A stretch of 64,000 nucleotides of DNA from Candidatus Methanomethylophilus sp. 1R26 (lineage in GTDB: Archaea > Thermoplasmatota > Thermoplasmata > Methanomassiliicoccales > Methanomethylophilaceae), in NCBI RefSeq assembly GCF_001481295.1, contig NZ_LOPS01000001.1:49140-113139 (forward strand), given 5' to 3'. Both the position numbers and the translations under genes were made by a program. The notes beneath the pieces are model-generated. The model was not told the origin of the DNA. It saw only the letters and a program-made list of their open reading frames with translations, and ran no database searches. This document shows positions 7,717 through 17,380 of the stretch, one piece after another (position 1 is the first letter of the stretch; each line of letters opens with the position of its first letter).

Positions 7717-8543
7717 GCGACCAGGTGGAGATGGACGAGCTGGCATACAGCTCGCGCATGGCCGACTGGTCCCCCCTCGGGAAGCTCCTCTTCACCGTTC
7801 TCCTGCTGATAACCGGGCTCCTGACCCAGAGCATAGCCGTCCCGATGGCCGCGTTCTGCATCGGCCTGGGCCTGATGGCCTACTCCACCAATATGAAGCT
7901 CCCGCCGGTGATAGCGCTGGCCATCGCCGAGGCGGTGCTCATAATGGTCATCGGCTGCGGGATGATCTCCATCCTCGGGGACAAGTCCCAGCCTGCCCTG
8001 ATGGAAGGGAAGCTGCTGTGGTTCGACATGTACATGACCGAGGACAGCTTCAACCAGGCCTGGCTGGTCTTCTTCAGGGCGATAGCCGGCGTGACTCTCA
8101 TGCTGGCCTTCGCCAGCTCCACGCCGATACCCCATCTGACGCAGGCATGCAGGAAACTGCATCTTCCCAGGGAGATTATCGAGATCGTGGTGCTGATCTA
8201 CCGCTACGCCTTCCTCCTGCTGGAGAGGATGCTGGTGCTCATCAAGGCCGCCCAATGCCGCCTCGGGTACAACGGGGGCCTGCGCACGATCAGAGCATAT
8301 GCTGGGGCCATGGTGGGGACGTTCCTGTTCTCCATGGAGATAGCCGAGAAATCGGACGCCGCCCTGGCGAGCAGGAACTACCTGGGAGTGTTCCCGGTCT
8401 ACCGTCGCCCCAAGGGGATCTCGGCCGCCTGGGTCATCGCATCGCTGGCATGCGCGGCCTGCCTCTGGTGCTTCGGAGAGTACGCAGTCGACTGGAACGG
8501 GATGGCGGAGCTCTTCTCGCCGCTCTTCGGGTGGGGCCTGTGA
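7698..8543 (+). CDS. cbiQ: Cobalt ECF transporter transmembrane subunit CbiQ
   Basis: A 281-aa polytopic protein with the EcfT/CbiQ pattern. Hydrophobic helices occupy residues 25-125. A cytoplasmic coupling region follows, with QCRLGYNGG (about residue 190) and SDAALASRNYLG (about 220), corresponding to the two Ala-Arg-Gly-type coupling motifs that contact the ATPases. It passes conformational change from CbiO to CbiM. The start ATG lies inside the end of cbiMN, and its TGA overlaps the GTG start of the next gene, so the operon is tightly coupled. Confidence 0.9.
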   Translation: MARGLISDQVEMDELAYSSRMADWSPLGKLLFTVLLLITGLLTQSIAVPMAAFCIGLGLMAYSTNMKLPPVIALAIAEAVLIMVIGCGMISILGDKSQPALMEGKLLWFDMYMTEDSFNQAWLVFFRAIAGVTLMLAFASSTPIPHLTQACRKLHLPREIIEIVVLIYRYAFLLLERMLVLIKAAQCRLGYNGGLRTIRAYAGAMVGTFLFSMEIAEKSDAALASRNYLGVFPVYRRPKGISAAWVIASLACAACLWCFGEYAVDWNGMAELFSPLFGWGL

Positions 8544-9691
8544 GTGGCAGCGTGTTCAGGCTGGAAGGCGTGTCCTACAGCTACGGCAGCTCCGGCCGCA
8601 AGGCGCTCGACAGCGTCACTCTCGATATAGAGGAAGGGTCCCGCACCGCGATCCTGGGGGCCAACGGGTCCGGGAAGTCCACCATGTTCTACTCCATGGA
8701 CGGCGTGTACAGGCCGTCGGAGGGGCAGGTGCTCCACCGCGGGAAGCCGATATCATACACGGTCCCGGGGCTCACATGCCTGCGCGCGGACGTTTCCGTG
8801 GTCCTGCAGAACCCGGACGAGCAGATGTTCTCCTCCACAGTGGAGGACGATGTCGCCTTCGGGGCTGTGAACACCGGCGCCACCAGGAAGGACATCGACA
8901 GGAGGATCGACGGGGCGCTGCGCCTGGTCCGCATGACGGAGTACCGCCGCACTCCTCTGCACCAGCTTTCCGGAGGGCAGAGGAAGAGGGTATCGATCGC
9001 CGGCGCCCTCGCTGTCCGTCCGCGGGTGCTGATAATGGACGAGCCCACCGCCGGGCTGGACCCGCAGGCGTACATGGAGGTCATGGAGCTCGCAGAAAGG
9101 CTCCGCCTGATGGGAGTCACCTTGATAATCTCCACCCACGACGTGGACCTGGCATATTCATAGGCGGACAAGGTTCATGTGATGAACGCCGGGAAGCATG
9201 TCTACGAGGGCAGTTCCGAAGGGTTCTACAGGGACCCGGCTGCCGTCCGCGCCTGCGGGCTGTTCAGGCCGGCGGTCTACGAGATGAACGATGCCCTGTC
9301 AAGGATGTCCGGGTCCGCCCCGGACCCATACCCGAGGACGGTCGGGGAATATCTGGCCAAATTCGGGGGCTCGGGAAAGGCCGGCACCGTATATTGCGTG
9401 AGCTGCCCGTCTGACGGGGAGGGCGTGGCCGAGAGGTACGCCGAAGAGGTAAGCAGGGCGGGGGAGGATTCCCGCCGCGGGATAACCGGCATGGATTCCA
9501 GGGATGCAGTGTCTGCCGCCCGCCTGAAGGCTGACTTCTATTTCGGCGGGATAGACTCGTGCCTCGCCGAGGCCGTCCTCGGCAGGGATTCCGTGCTGAT
9601 ATTCGATAAGGTCTACGCTCCGCTTGTAAAGGAGAGGGCGGAGAGGATCAGGAGCTTCGGCTCCGATGTGGAGCTGGAGGGGGACATATGA
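8540..9691 (+). CDS. cbiO: Cobalt ECF transporter ATPase CbiO, first copy, with in-frame TAG codon
   Basis: An ABC ATPase starting at GTG 8540 (GTGA overlap with cbiQ). Walker A is GANGSGKST (residues 40-48), the signature is LSGGQRKR, Walker B is VLIMDEPTAGLD, and the switch His is in STHDVDLAYS. At codon 208 (9161-9163) the frame meets TAG and then runs on without interruption (ADKVHVMNAGKHVYEG...) to TGA at 9689-9691. The second CbiO has Trp (TGG) at exactly this place, SWAQEIHVM. Read through, the protein is 383 aa, close to the 397 aa of its partner. I infer pyrrolysine (or another suppressing residue) here. Alternatives are a truncated ATPase or a base error. The C-terminal ~130 residues form an extra domain shared with the second copy. 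Confidence 0.8.
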
Positions 9692-10881
9692 CGGACACGC
9701 CGATAATGGAGCTCAGGGACGTCGCCTTCAGCTACGGCCGCGGTAAAGGGAAGGCGCTGGACGGCCTCAGCCTGAAGGTCCGCAGGGGGTCCAGGACAGC
9801 GGTCATCGGGGCGAACGGCGCCGGGAAGTCCACGATGTTCTGGAACATGAACGGGATCTACCGTCCCGATTCGGGCGAGGTGCTGTATGATGGCATCCCG
9901 CTGAAATACGGCCGCCGTGCGCTCACCAGGCTCCGTTCCGACGTAGCGGTCCTCTTCCAGAACCCCGATGAGATGCTCTTCCGCCCCATCGTGGGGCAGG
10001 ATGTTGCCTTCGGCCCGGAGAACATGAAGCTTCCGAAGAGAGAGGTGGAGTCGCGCGTTTCCGAGGCCCTCCGTATGGTCGGCATGGAGGAGTACCGCGA
10101 CAGTCCCGTCATGAAGCTCTCCTACGGCCAGAGGAAGAGGGTCGCCATCGCAGGCATCATCGCGATGATGCCCCGCCTTCTGATCATGGACGAGCCCACC
10201 GCCGGCCTGGACCCGCAGATGGCCTCCGAGGTCATGGAGATAGCCAGGCAGCTGAACGAAGAGGGCGTGACCGTGGTGATGGCGTCTCATGACACCGATC
10301 TGATCTATTCATGGGCGCAGGAGATCCATGTCATGAGGCACGGGAAGTGCGTTTACTCGGGGGACCCGGACGGTTTCTTCTCGGACGGGACCGCTGTGTA
10401 CCTGGCGGGGCTGATGCCTCCGCGCATATTCCTGATGAACAGGGGGCTCTGCGAGCTGCGCGGGAAGGACCCCGCGCCCTATCCGAGGACCTATGCCCAG
10501 CTGATCTGCAAGACAGCGGAGCGCGGGGGTAACGCCGGGAAGGTAAGCATCCTGCCCGTTTCCAACGGCTGCGATGTCCTCGATGTGAAGGAATCCCTCT
10601 CCGCAGCGGGGCTGCTGGATGTTCCCAAAGGGGTCTGCGGCAGAAGTGCCAGATGCGCCGAGGGACTCCTGACCAGGGCACGCATAGACTATGTATGCGG
10701 AGCAGCGGAGGCCTCCATGGCCAGGGCGATGGAGGGCACCGACACGGCGCTCATCTGCGATCCTGCGATGGTGGACTCCGTGCTGTCGTCGCTTGAGTTC
10801 TCCGAGCGCTGCGGATGGGGGACGATACCCCATGAGGTCCTTCCCGAGTGCGTGCACAGGGACAGAGGAACCGGGAACTGA
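9688..10881 (+). CDS. cbiO: Cobalt ECF transporter ATPase CbiO, second copy
   Basis: A 397-aa ABC ATPase with Walker A GANGAGKST (about residue 41), signature LSYGQRKR (the usual second Gly is Tyr), Walker B LLIMDEPTAGLD and SHDTDLIYSWA. It overlaps the first cbiO by ATGA. Two different ATPases suggest a heterodimeric energising module. Beyond the ATPase core (about residue 250) lies a ~145-residue extension with no family that I recognise. It is shared in part with the first copy, including the PYPRT stretch at its start and a Rossmann-like alternation. Together with cbiMN and cbiQ it completes the transporter. Confidence 0.9.
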   Translation: MTDTPIMELRDVAFSYGRGKGKALDGLSLKVRRGSRTAVIGANGAGKSTMFWNMNGIYRPDSGEVLYDGIPLKYGRRALTRLRSDVAVLFQNPDEMLFRPIVGQDVAFGPENMKLPKREVESRVSEALRMVGMEEYRDSPVMKLSYGQRKRVAIAGIIAMMPRLLIMDEPTAGLDPQMASEVMEIARQLNEEGVTVVMASHDTDLIYSWAQEIHVMRHGKCVYSGDPDGFFSDGTAVYLAGLMPPRIFLMNRGLCELRGKDPAPYPRTYAQLICKTAERGGNAGKVSILPVSNGCDVLDVKESLSAAGLLDVPKGVCGRSARCAEGLLTRARIDYVCGAAEASMARAMEGTDTALICDPAMVDSVLSSLEFSERCGWGTIPHEVLPECVHRDRGTGN

Positions 10882-10955
10882 CTGATCCGGGACATCAACG
10901 CATGCTTTTCGAAAGCGTCTCCGCCGAATCAGGAGCAGGACAAGAACTGGATGAG

Positions 10956-11028
10956 TGCATTCGTCGGGATTCGAACCCGAGTAGCAAGCTTGGAAGGCTT
11001 GAATCCTAACCAACTAGATTACGAATGC
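10956..11028 (-). tRNA. tRNA-Gly (anticodon UCC)
   Basis: Read on the minus strand, the acceptor stem GCATTCG pairs with CGAATGC, and A is the discriminator base. The anticodon arm is CAAGC-CTTCCAA-GCTTG, giving anticodon UCC. The T arm is TCGGG-TTCGAAT-CCCGA. No intron is seen and CCA is not encoded. A TATA box sits 28-34 bases upstream. The cloverleaf is complete, so identity as glycine GGA/GGG decoder is secure. Confidence 0.92.
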
Positions 11029-11055
11029 GCTTAGAAGTCGGATATTTTGAATCCG

Positions 11056-11062
11056 TATATAA
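11056..11062 (-). promoter_or_regulatory. TATA box of the tRNA-Gly gene
   Basis: tatataa in forward view, reading ttatata on the minus strand, 28-34 bases upstream of the mature tRNA 5' end at 11028. That is the expected spacing for archaeal tRNA promoters. Confidence 0.65.
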
Positions 11063-11161
11063 CACTTTTCGACAGATGCTGAAGTCCAGCCAGAACGGGA
11101 CGGGCTGGAATGAAAATCAAGGGTTAGGGGACGGGTCTCCCCCGTCCCCGGGGTTTACTGC

Positions 11162-11854
11162 TCAGGCTTCCTGCATAGGGTCGCAGAGGACGTACTTCCA
11201 GACGGCCCAGGCGATCGCAGCGCCGATGAGGGGCGCGATGATGAACACCCAGACGTCTCCGGCATTGCCGACATCGGCGATGGCGTCGACGATAGCGGGG
11301 CCGATGGACCTGGCGGGGTTGACGGAGGTTCCGGTCAGGTTGATCCCGATGAAGTGGACCATGGTCAGGGTGAGGCCGATGAAGAGTCCGGCGTACTTGT
11401 CCATGCCGTTCTTGGCGGTGGCCGCCAGGGCGACGAGGACGAAGACGAAGGTCAGGACGACCTCGATCAGGATGGAGTATGCGACGTCGTCATGGACGAG
11501 GTGGTTGGACCCGACGCTGGTGAGATCGTCGAGAGCACAGTCGTTCATTCCCATGGCGAACAGGGCGACGACGAAGGCACCGATGATGGCGCCGATGACC
11601 TGGAAGATGAAGTAGAACACGAACTCGGTCCAGGTGATCCTCTTGTCGAGGGCCATGCCGAGCGAGACAGCGGGGTTGAGGTGGCAGCCCGAGATCTGTC
11701 CGACAGTAACCGACATGACGACTACAGACAGACCGAAAGCGAAGGCAGTGGCCACGAGATCGCCGGTCAGGACAGCGGTCCCGACACCGGCGAGCACGAG
11801 GACGAAAGTGCCGACCAGCTCAGCCATGTATTTCCTTATTTCAATTGCATCCAT
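11162..11854 (-). CDS. aqpM: Aquaporin / glycerol facilitator family channel, AqpM type
   Basis: A 230-aa six-helix channel protein. Both pore motifs are present: HLNPAVSLG in the first half and SVNPARSIGP in the second, the latter bearing the selectivity-filter Arg. It would conduct water and possibly small solutes or gases. The ATG at 11854 begins MDAIEIRKYMAEL, typical of MIP proteins, with a G-rich ribosome site; the frame stays open upstream to 12064 but that part shows no similarity. A short hairpin abuts the ribosome site. It faces away from the TPR gene, with a 250-base shared upstream region. Confidence 0.9.
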   Translation of the reverse strand: MDAIEIRKYMAELVGTFVLVLAGVGTAVLTGDLVATAFAFGLSVVVMSVTVGQISGCHLNPAVSLGMALDKRITWTEFVFYFIFQVIGAIIGAFVVALFAMGMNDCALDDLTSVGSNHLVHDDVAYSILIEVVLTFVFVLVALAATAKNGMDKYAGLFIGLTLTMVHFIGINLTGTSVNPARSIGPAIVDAIADVGNAGDVWVFIIAPLIGAAIAWAVWKYVLCDPMQEA

Positions 11855-11864
11855 TTTATGCCCC

Positions 11865-11880
11865 CTCTGCCTGAGCAGAG
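11865..11880 (-). promoter_or_regulatory. Hairpin adjoining the aqpM ribosome-binding site
   Basis: ctctgc (11865-11870) pairs perfectly with gcagag (11875-11880) around a 4-base loop. On the mRNA its 3' arm runs directly into the GGGGG ribosome site of aqpM. It could modulate translation initiation. The rest of the divergent region (11881-12075) holds two near-identical CTGGCACATyAT elements at 11956 and 12014. Confidence 0.35.
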
Positions 11881-12075
11881 AGTATCCTGCCAACCTCTCA
11901 GACCATATTAACGCTTTTTCATCGTACGGATACTGGAAATCACTCTCTCTAATATCTGGCACATTATGTAAGCCCGAGACTTCCATGCCGGCGTAAAATA
12001 ACGCTCCCGCCTGCTGGCACATCATAAACGGATGCGTCCGCACTCTCAGCGGACCTTTTCCCATACCTACAAATA

Positions 12076-12085
12076 TTAATTATAA
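12076..12085 (+). promoter_or_regulatory. TATA box of the TPR protein gene
   Basis: ttaattataa is centred about 25 bases before the ATG at 12106. This suggests a leaderless or very short-leader mRNA. Confidence 0.55.
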
Positions 12086-12105
12086 GGCAAACCTTAGCCC
12101 CAGGC

Positions 12106-15100
12106 ATGAACGGAAGGCCGGTCTTCGGCAATAAGACCGAGACCGAGGAATGGGAAGCCGTCCAGAGGATCGACCGTGCTAAGGACAAGGTCAAAGCCCT
12201 GTCCGACATCATCGTCAAGATCACCCTCTCGGACGGGCCGGTGCACTCAGCCATTCTCACAGATGTCATCAACAGGGTTGCGGAGCACAATGACGTCGAT
12301 GACTGGGAGAACATTCTGAAAGACATGGTGGCCAAGAAGCGCCCGCAGGACACCCGTCCGGTGCTGGCGGCGGCCGAATACTGCGTCAAGATGGGCAGGG
12401 CGGACCTTGCCAAGGAATATCTGGATACAGTCAAGGAGACCTCGGACGTGCCCATGGCCTGCGTGGCGTGGGCGAAGTACCTGGACCTCATCGGGGACGC
12501 CAAGGGCGCCGTAAGGCAGCTCTACACTGCGATATCCAGCGACCCCTGCTGCAGGGAAGCGTACCTGATGCTCGAGAAGCTCGACCCGGAGAACGACTGG
12601 GAAGACCTGATGGCCTGCGAGTGCATATGGGCGAAGGAGCCGTTCGACGAGCCCCCGGAGAAGAACACTCCCGAGCACGATCTTTACGGGATATACCGCG
12701 AGTGGTTCGTGGACGGCGGGGAGAAGGCAACCCATGCCCAGACCCTGCTCACCAACCACAAGCTGTTCAACGAGGGCGAGAGCATGTTCCTCACCGTCCG
12801 CGCCAGAATGGCAGTGTCCGAGCGCGACTGGACCGTCGCCGAGAAGATGTACAGCGCCGCCACCGCCGGCAGGCGCGTCGGCCCTGCCATGCTCTGCGAG
12901 ATCGCCGAGATGTACGCCGCCCAGGGCGATTACGGGAAGGCCCTCTCCAAATACCGCGATGCCGAGGCCAGCGATCCCGGGTCGGCCAGGGTGGCCATGG
13001 GCCTCATTGACTCCTACACCGGTCTCGGGAAGGTCAACGAGGCCGTAGAGGTCACCAAGGAGTTCCTGCCCTCCGAGACCTCCGGGTACGATGCCTATCT
13101 GCACGTGGCAGATATCCTGCTGAAGAAAGGGTACCTTGACGAGGCGTACTCCAACGCCGAGAGCGTGTTCACCACATATCCCAACGACTGCAGGACATCA
13201 GTTCTCCTCTCGAGGATATCCATGGCCCGCGGCGACACTGTGTCCGCCAGGAACCAGGCCAAGGATGCTGTCCATGCCGATCCCAAGGACCCGGAGGCCC
13301 TCGCCCACATGTCGAAGGTCTGCCTGGCCGGAGGGGACATAAAATCGGCCGTCAAGTACGGCAGGAAGGCCGTCAAGTACGGCCCATCCAATGTCAATGC
13401 CCACATCTCGCTGATGGAGGCGTACCGCCAGTCCGGTGACAGCGGCAAGACCATCTCGGAGTGCCAGGCGGTCCTGGCGCTCGACGGGAGCAACACTGAG
13501 GCGTCAGACACCCTGGCGAGCCTTCAGTTCGAGGCGTCTCAGCGCACCCGCACCGAAGACCTCTCGTCCAAGATCGAAGGCGAGGATGCGTTCGTCCAGA
13601 AGCTCAGCGACCTGATCGCCGCCGGGGATTACGACGAGGCGCTCACCCTATGCTCGACCCATGAGTCCCAGTTCGGGGGCCTCGCCATCGTCCGCAGGCT
13701 CAGGGGCAACGCTGAGTACGCGCTCGGGCAGTACGCCAAGGCGTCCGCGTCATATGCGAGCGCCGTCGCCGTCCAGCAGGATGCCGAGACCTGGTATTCC
13801 AAAGGTATGGCCGACGAGGCCCTCGGGGACCTGGAATCGGCCGAGTCGTCCTATGACAGGGCGATCATGATGGATATCAAGAACGACAAGTACTGGATAT
13901 CCAAAGGCTGCGTCCAGGAGAAGAAGGGAGACCGCGCCGAGGCCGTCAAGTCCTTCAACCGCGCCATCGAGTTGAACCCTGTGTCCTCGTACGCCCTGGC
14001 GAGGAAGGCGGCCATATTTGCCGAGGAAGGCCGTTACGAGGATGCGCTGCACTATCTGTCCATGGCGGGCATGGTGGAGCCCAACAACGATGCCATCTAC
14101 GCCCTGCGCATGAAGATCTGCCTGAAGGCCAGCAGGTACCGCGAGGTCATCGACATCGGCACCAAGCTCCTCAGGAGCAAGAGCGAGCCCGACGACACCA
14201 TCGTGTACTGCATCGTGCAGGCGTACATCGGCTCCGGCGATACTTCCGGAGCTGAGAAGGTCCTGGAGAAGCCGCTCAGGAACAACCCCGAGTCGGAGAT
14301 CCTCATGCGCGCATCGAGGGACCTCTATGTCGCCATGAGCAGGAACGATGAGATCATCCAGGTCTGCCGCGCGCTCCTCAGGGTGGCGCCGCATGATAGG
14401 GTGACCAAGAAGGACCTCGCAGACGCTCTCTTCCGCACCGGGAAGGGGGAGGAGGCGGCGTCCATCTACGCATCTCTCAGCGAGTCCGCCTCGTCCGAGA
14501 AGATCGATGACGCCGGTTCCATGAAGGACCCGGAGGCCAACATGGCGGTCGCCAGGTCGCTGATGGAGGCGAGGGACTACGTCGGGGCCGGGAAGATGGC
14601 CGACCGTGCGCTCAACGCGGACCCCAACAACACCGACTACATCCTCTTCAGGGCCTCGCTGTACCGCGTCAGCGACAGTGCCAGGATAGCAGAGGCATAC
14701 CTCTCGCAGAACATCCAGAGGACCCTGCGGCCGCCCCGCTGTACGTTTACGCAGGCGACCTGCGCGTAGAGGAAGAGGATTACGAGGGGGCCATCGAGGC
14801 CTACAACAAAGCGATGGAGAAGGGGATCAAATCCGCTTCCCTGTACGATAAGCTCGGAGCAGTCCAGAAGACCATGGGCAGGACCGATGCCGCCATGCAG
14901 AGCTATGAGGCGGCCCTCAGGCTCGACCCGAAGGACGATTCCGCCGGGAAGGAGCTCGCGAAGCTGCAGATCTCCAAGAAGATGTACGACAAGGCGCTCA
15001 TGACGATAGACAACGCCCTCGCCGTCCACCCCAGCTCAGACGGGTTCGCCATCAAGGCGGCCGCCTGCCGCGGGCTGAAGGACCGTGAAGGCGTGAAGGA

Positions 15101-15721
15101 CGCCTACTCCAAGTTCATCGCCTATCCCAACCCGGCCGAGGAGGACGTCAGGGCGGTCATCGCCGCGCTGAACAGCGTCAATCTCAGGTCCGAGGCGGAC
15201 AGCATGAAGGACGGCATCTCGCAGGAGGCCGTCAAGGAGACCCACCTAGTCCCGCAGAGCGTCATGAGGACCGCGGAGCGCATCATGCGCCGCGCCTACA
15301 TGATGGGGCTGGCCATCGACGACCAGGATGTCCTCGACGCCATCGATAACGAAGAGAGCGAGGCCGCGGTGGCTATCTGAAGAACATCCCTGAGTACGGC
15401 GAGGTCGTCTACGGGGCCGCCGGCTACGAGAGGATGGAGGCCCTGTCCCGCAACGCGCTGGTCAGGTCCAAGGCCGAGAAGATGTCCGACATCACCGTCG
15501 AGAAGGCCTACATGGCCGGCGGCGCGAGGGATGCGGAGGAGGCCAAGCTCCTGGTAGCCTACATCCGCAGCTGCCCCGAGTCCAAGCTCCCCAGGGAGAT
15601 GCCCGACGAGTATGCCTCGATCGTACCGAGCGTGACCAAGAAGGACACGCCGGAGCAGGTCATGAGGGACATGGGCGTCGGCTACTTCGGCGCGAGGATA
15701 ATCCTCTCGGCCGTGGAATGA
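12106..15721 (+). CDS. Large tetratricopeptide-repeat protein (two frameshifts in this sequence)
   Basis: A protein of about 1,205 aa made almost wholly of TPR-like helical hairpins, with repeats such as AEKMYSAATAGRRVGPAMLCEIAEMYAAQGDYGKAL and AVKSFNRAIELNP. No signal peptide or membrane segment is seen, so it should be a cytoplasmic scaffold; no partner is indicated. The frame breaks twice. Near 14718 cagaggacc should read caggaggacc, restoring NIQEDPAAAPLYVYAGDL. Near 15376 gtggctatc should read gtggcctatc, restoring AAVAYLKNIPEYG. Each is one missing base, and with both restored the reading runs to TGA at 15721. I regard the breaks as assembly errors. The extreme C-terminus (VTKKDTPEQVMRDMGVGYFGARIILSAVE) is not TPR. 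Confidence 0.8.
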
Positions 15722-15729
15722 GGGAGCCT

Positions 15730-15759
15730 CTCCCCGGCCTTTCTTCTCCGGCCGGGGAG
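15730..15759. terminator. Stem-loop between the convergent TPR and truD genes
   Basis: ctccccggcc (15730-15739) and ggccggggag (15750-15759) form a perfect 10-base stem with a 10-base loop, exactly in the 52-base gap between two convergent gene ends. A two-way termination or mRNA-end role is inferred from position. Confidence 0.55.
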
Positions 15760-15773
15760 CTCTCCTGATGATC

Positions 15774-17088
15774 TCAATAATCCGTTATCTCGGATTTCAT
15801 GAACTCGCGCATGAGGCATGTCGCGTAGTTCCCTTTGGGCAGGAAGAACTTCAGGGAGTAAGAGTTCCCGGAGACCTCGTAGGAAAGGTTCCTGACTGGG
15901 CAGAGGATCTCCCTCCTGCCGCCTTCCGAGCTGCAGTGCGGCAGACCGGGTATGATGAAGTTGTCGGGCTCGAGGCCCTGTTCCTCCACCACTTTCCTCT
16001 CGATCTCACCCATCTCGCCGTCCGCGAACTCGCTTGCCGAGCCGAAAAGGCACCCGGTGACGAACGCTTTGCCGAGCCTGATCTGCCTGTCCACCAGGTC
16101 GATGTTGGCATCCGTGGCCTTCACAGTCCTCTCGTGCATCGGTATGCCGTCGGAATCCAGCGGGATGACGATATCCCCGACGCAGGTCTGTTGATGGGCA
16201 TGCCGGCGGCGATGCGCCTGCTGAGCATGATGTTGAACAGGTACGACTGGTACGCATGGACGAACATCATCTGCAGGTTCACGGGCATCTCCGCGATGGC
16301 GCCGACCCAATCGCCCGGGCGGTCCACCATGTGCATGACCATGGTATTCTCGAAGCTCATGGCCTCGGGGATCTCCCCGACCAGCGGCGCCCAGTCATCG
16401 GCGGCCGCGAGCTTCTCCCTCATGCCGAAGGCGGAATCGTCCTTGGATGCGTTCGTCGCCGGGTCGCAGACGTAGCATCTGACCGCTCCCTCGATGTCCC
16501 CGCGGACGAGATGCTCGCCGACGAGGTGCGTTATGGGCCTGACGATGCCGAACCTCTGCACCCCGTAATAGTTCGGGAAGCCTCCGACAGCGCCTATCTC
16601 CGCCGCGACGCTGCCCACGGCATCCCCGATCTCCGCTTCCGGCATATCGCAGCCGGTCACCCTGATTTCGAAATCATTCCCGGAGAGGTCTCCGAGCTTC
16701 AGCCCGTGATTGGAGGTGTATACATCGGAGATCTCGATGTCCTTGAGGGAAATCCTGTCCAGAAGCTCCGGGGGGCCCAGGATGGACATCAGCTGGGTGG
16801 TGACGGCGCGCTTGTCCTTGGTGCCGGCGAAGCTATCCTGTCGCGGGATATGCCGAGCTGGCGGGACATCAGGCGGATCATGCGGTTGGTCTCCCAGTTG
16901 CGGGCCCTCACTGTGGCTATGGTAAAGCGTCCGTTGCCGGCAGGCTCCGGCTTGGAAGAGACCTCCGTGACGATGAAATCCTCGGGGGCGGCCTTGATGC
17001 GGCCGCCGGTGCCCGCGCCGCCCGTGAGGTAGTAGAGTATGCCGACATCCGCTTCGGCGGTGCGGCATTCCCTGAAGGACATGTTCAC
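15774..17088 (-). CDS. truD: tRNA pseudouridine(13) synthase TruD (two frameshifts in this sequence)
   Basis: TruD makes pseudouridine 13 in tRNA. The start is GTG 17088 or ATG 17082 (MSFRECRTAEADVGILYYLTG). The pieces follow in order: N-terminal GRIKAAPEDFIVTEV; catalytic FAGTKDKRAVTTQ with the essential Asp; NYYGVQRFG; and the C-terminal SLKFFLPKGNYATCLMRE. The frame breaks near 16834 (ata-gcttc lacks one A) and near 16189 (aacag-acctgc lacks one base). Corrected length is 438 aa, normal for archaeal TruD. It overlaps the rpoL stop by GTGA, so the two are co-transcribed. Confidence 0.85.
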
Positions 17089-17345
17089 TCTTCGATCTTG
17101 CTGAAATAGGCCGCGACCGCCTCGGCCGCCCTCTTCAGGGCCGCTTCGGGAGTGCCGGAGGAGACCTTGATCTCGAGGTAGGGGTCGTCAAGGTCGGGGT
17201 GGTCCTCGATGTACCTGCTGTAAACGACGTCCTTGTCGGCGTTGAGCTCCTGGATCAGGGGCTCCACAAGGGTTGTGCTTGAATCTTTGAGCCCGATCCT
17301 GAGGGTCTTGCCCTCGTCGGACCTGGTCACAACGTACATCTGCAT
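17085..17345 (-). CDS. rpoL: DNA-directed RNA polymerase subunit L (Rpo11)
   Basis: An 86-aa protein, the usual length of archaeal RpoL. It carries TLRIGLKDSSTTLVEPLIQEL, the alpha-like dimerisation fold (normally LxFxxxxEDHTLxNxL; here divergent, SSTTLVEPL), and the ending LKRAAEAVAAYFSKIEE. It pairs with subunit D in polymerase assembly. The ATG at 17345 is 22-29 bases downstream of a TATA box, consistent with a leaderless mRNA. A second Met codon at 17339 is possible. It is followed immediately by truD. Confidence 0.85.
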   Translation of the reverse strand: MQMYVVTRSDEGKTLRIGLKDSSTTLVEPLIQELNADKDVVYSRYIEDHPDLDDPYLEIKVSSGTPEAALKRAAEAVAAYFSKIEE

Positions 17346-17366
17346 ATTTGGTCCATCGCGCGTATT

Positions 17367-17374
17367 GTTATAAA
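17367..17374 (-). promoter_or_regulatory. TATA box of rpoL-truD
   Basis: tttataac on the minus strand, centred about 26 bases upstream of the rpoL ATG at 17345, in the 35-base gap after the DNA ligase gene. It supports separate transcription of rpoL-truD. Confidence 0.55.
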
Positions 17375-17380
17375 GGTTTG

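Noticed and set aside
11855..12064. A 70-codon N-terminal extension of the aquaporin
   Set aside because: The extension has no similarity to MIP proteins, and the ATG at 11854 has a ribosome site and the normal aquaporin N-terminus.
14769..14769. TAG at the first break of the TPR gene as another pyrrolysine codon
   Set aside because: The sequence before it is already out of frame from the missing G near 14718; the true frame passes this point without a TAG.
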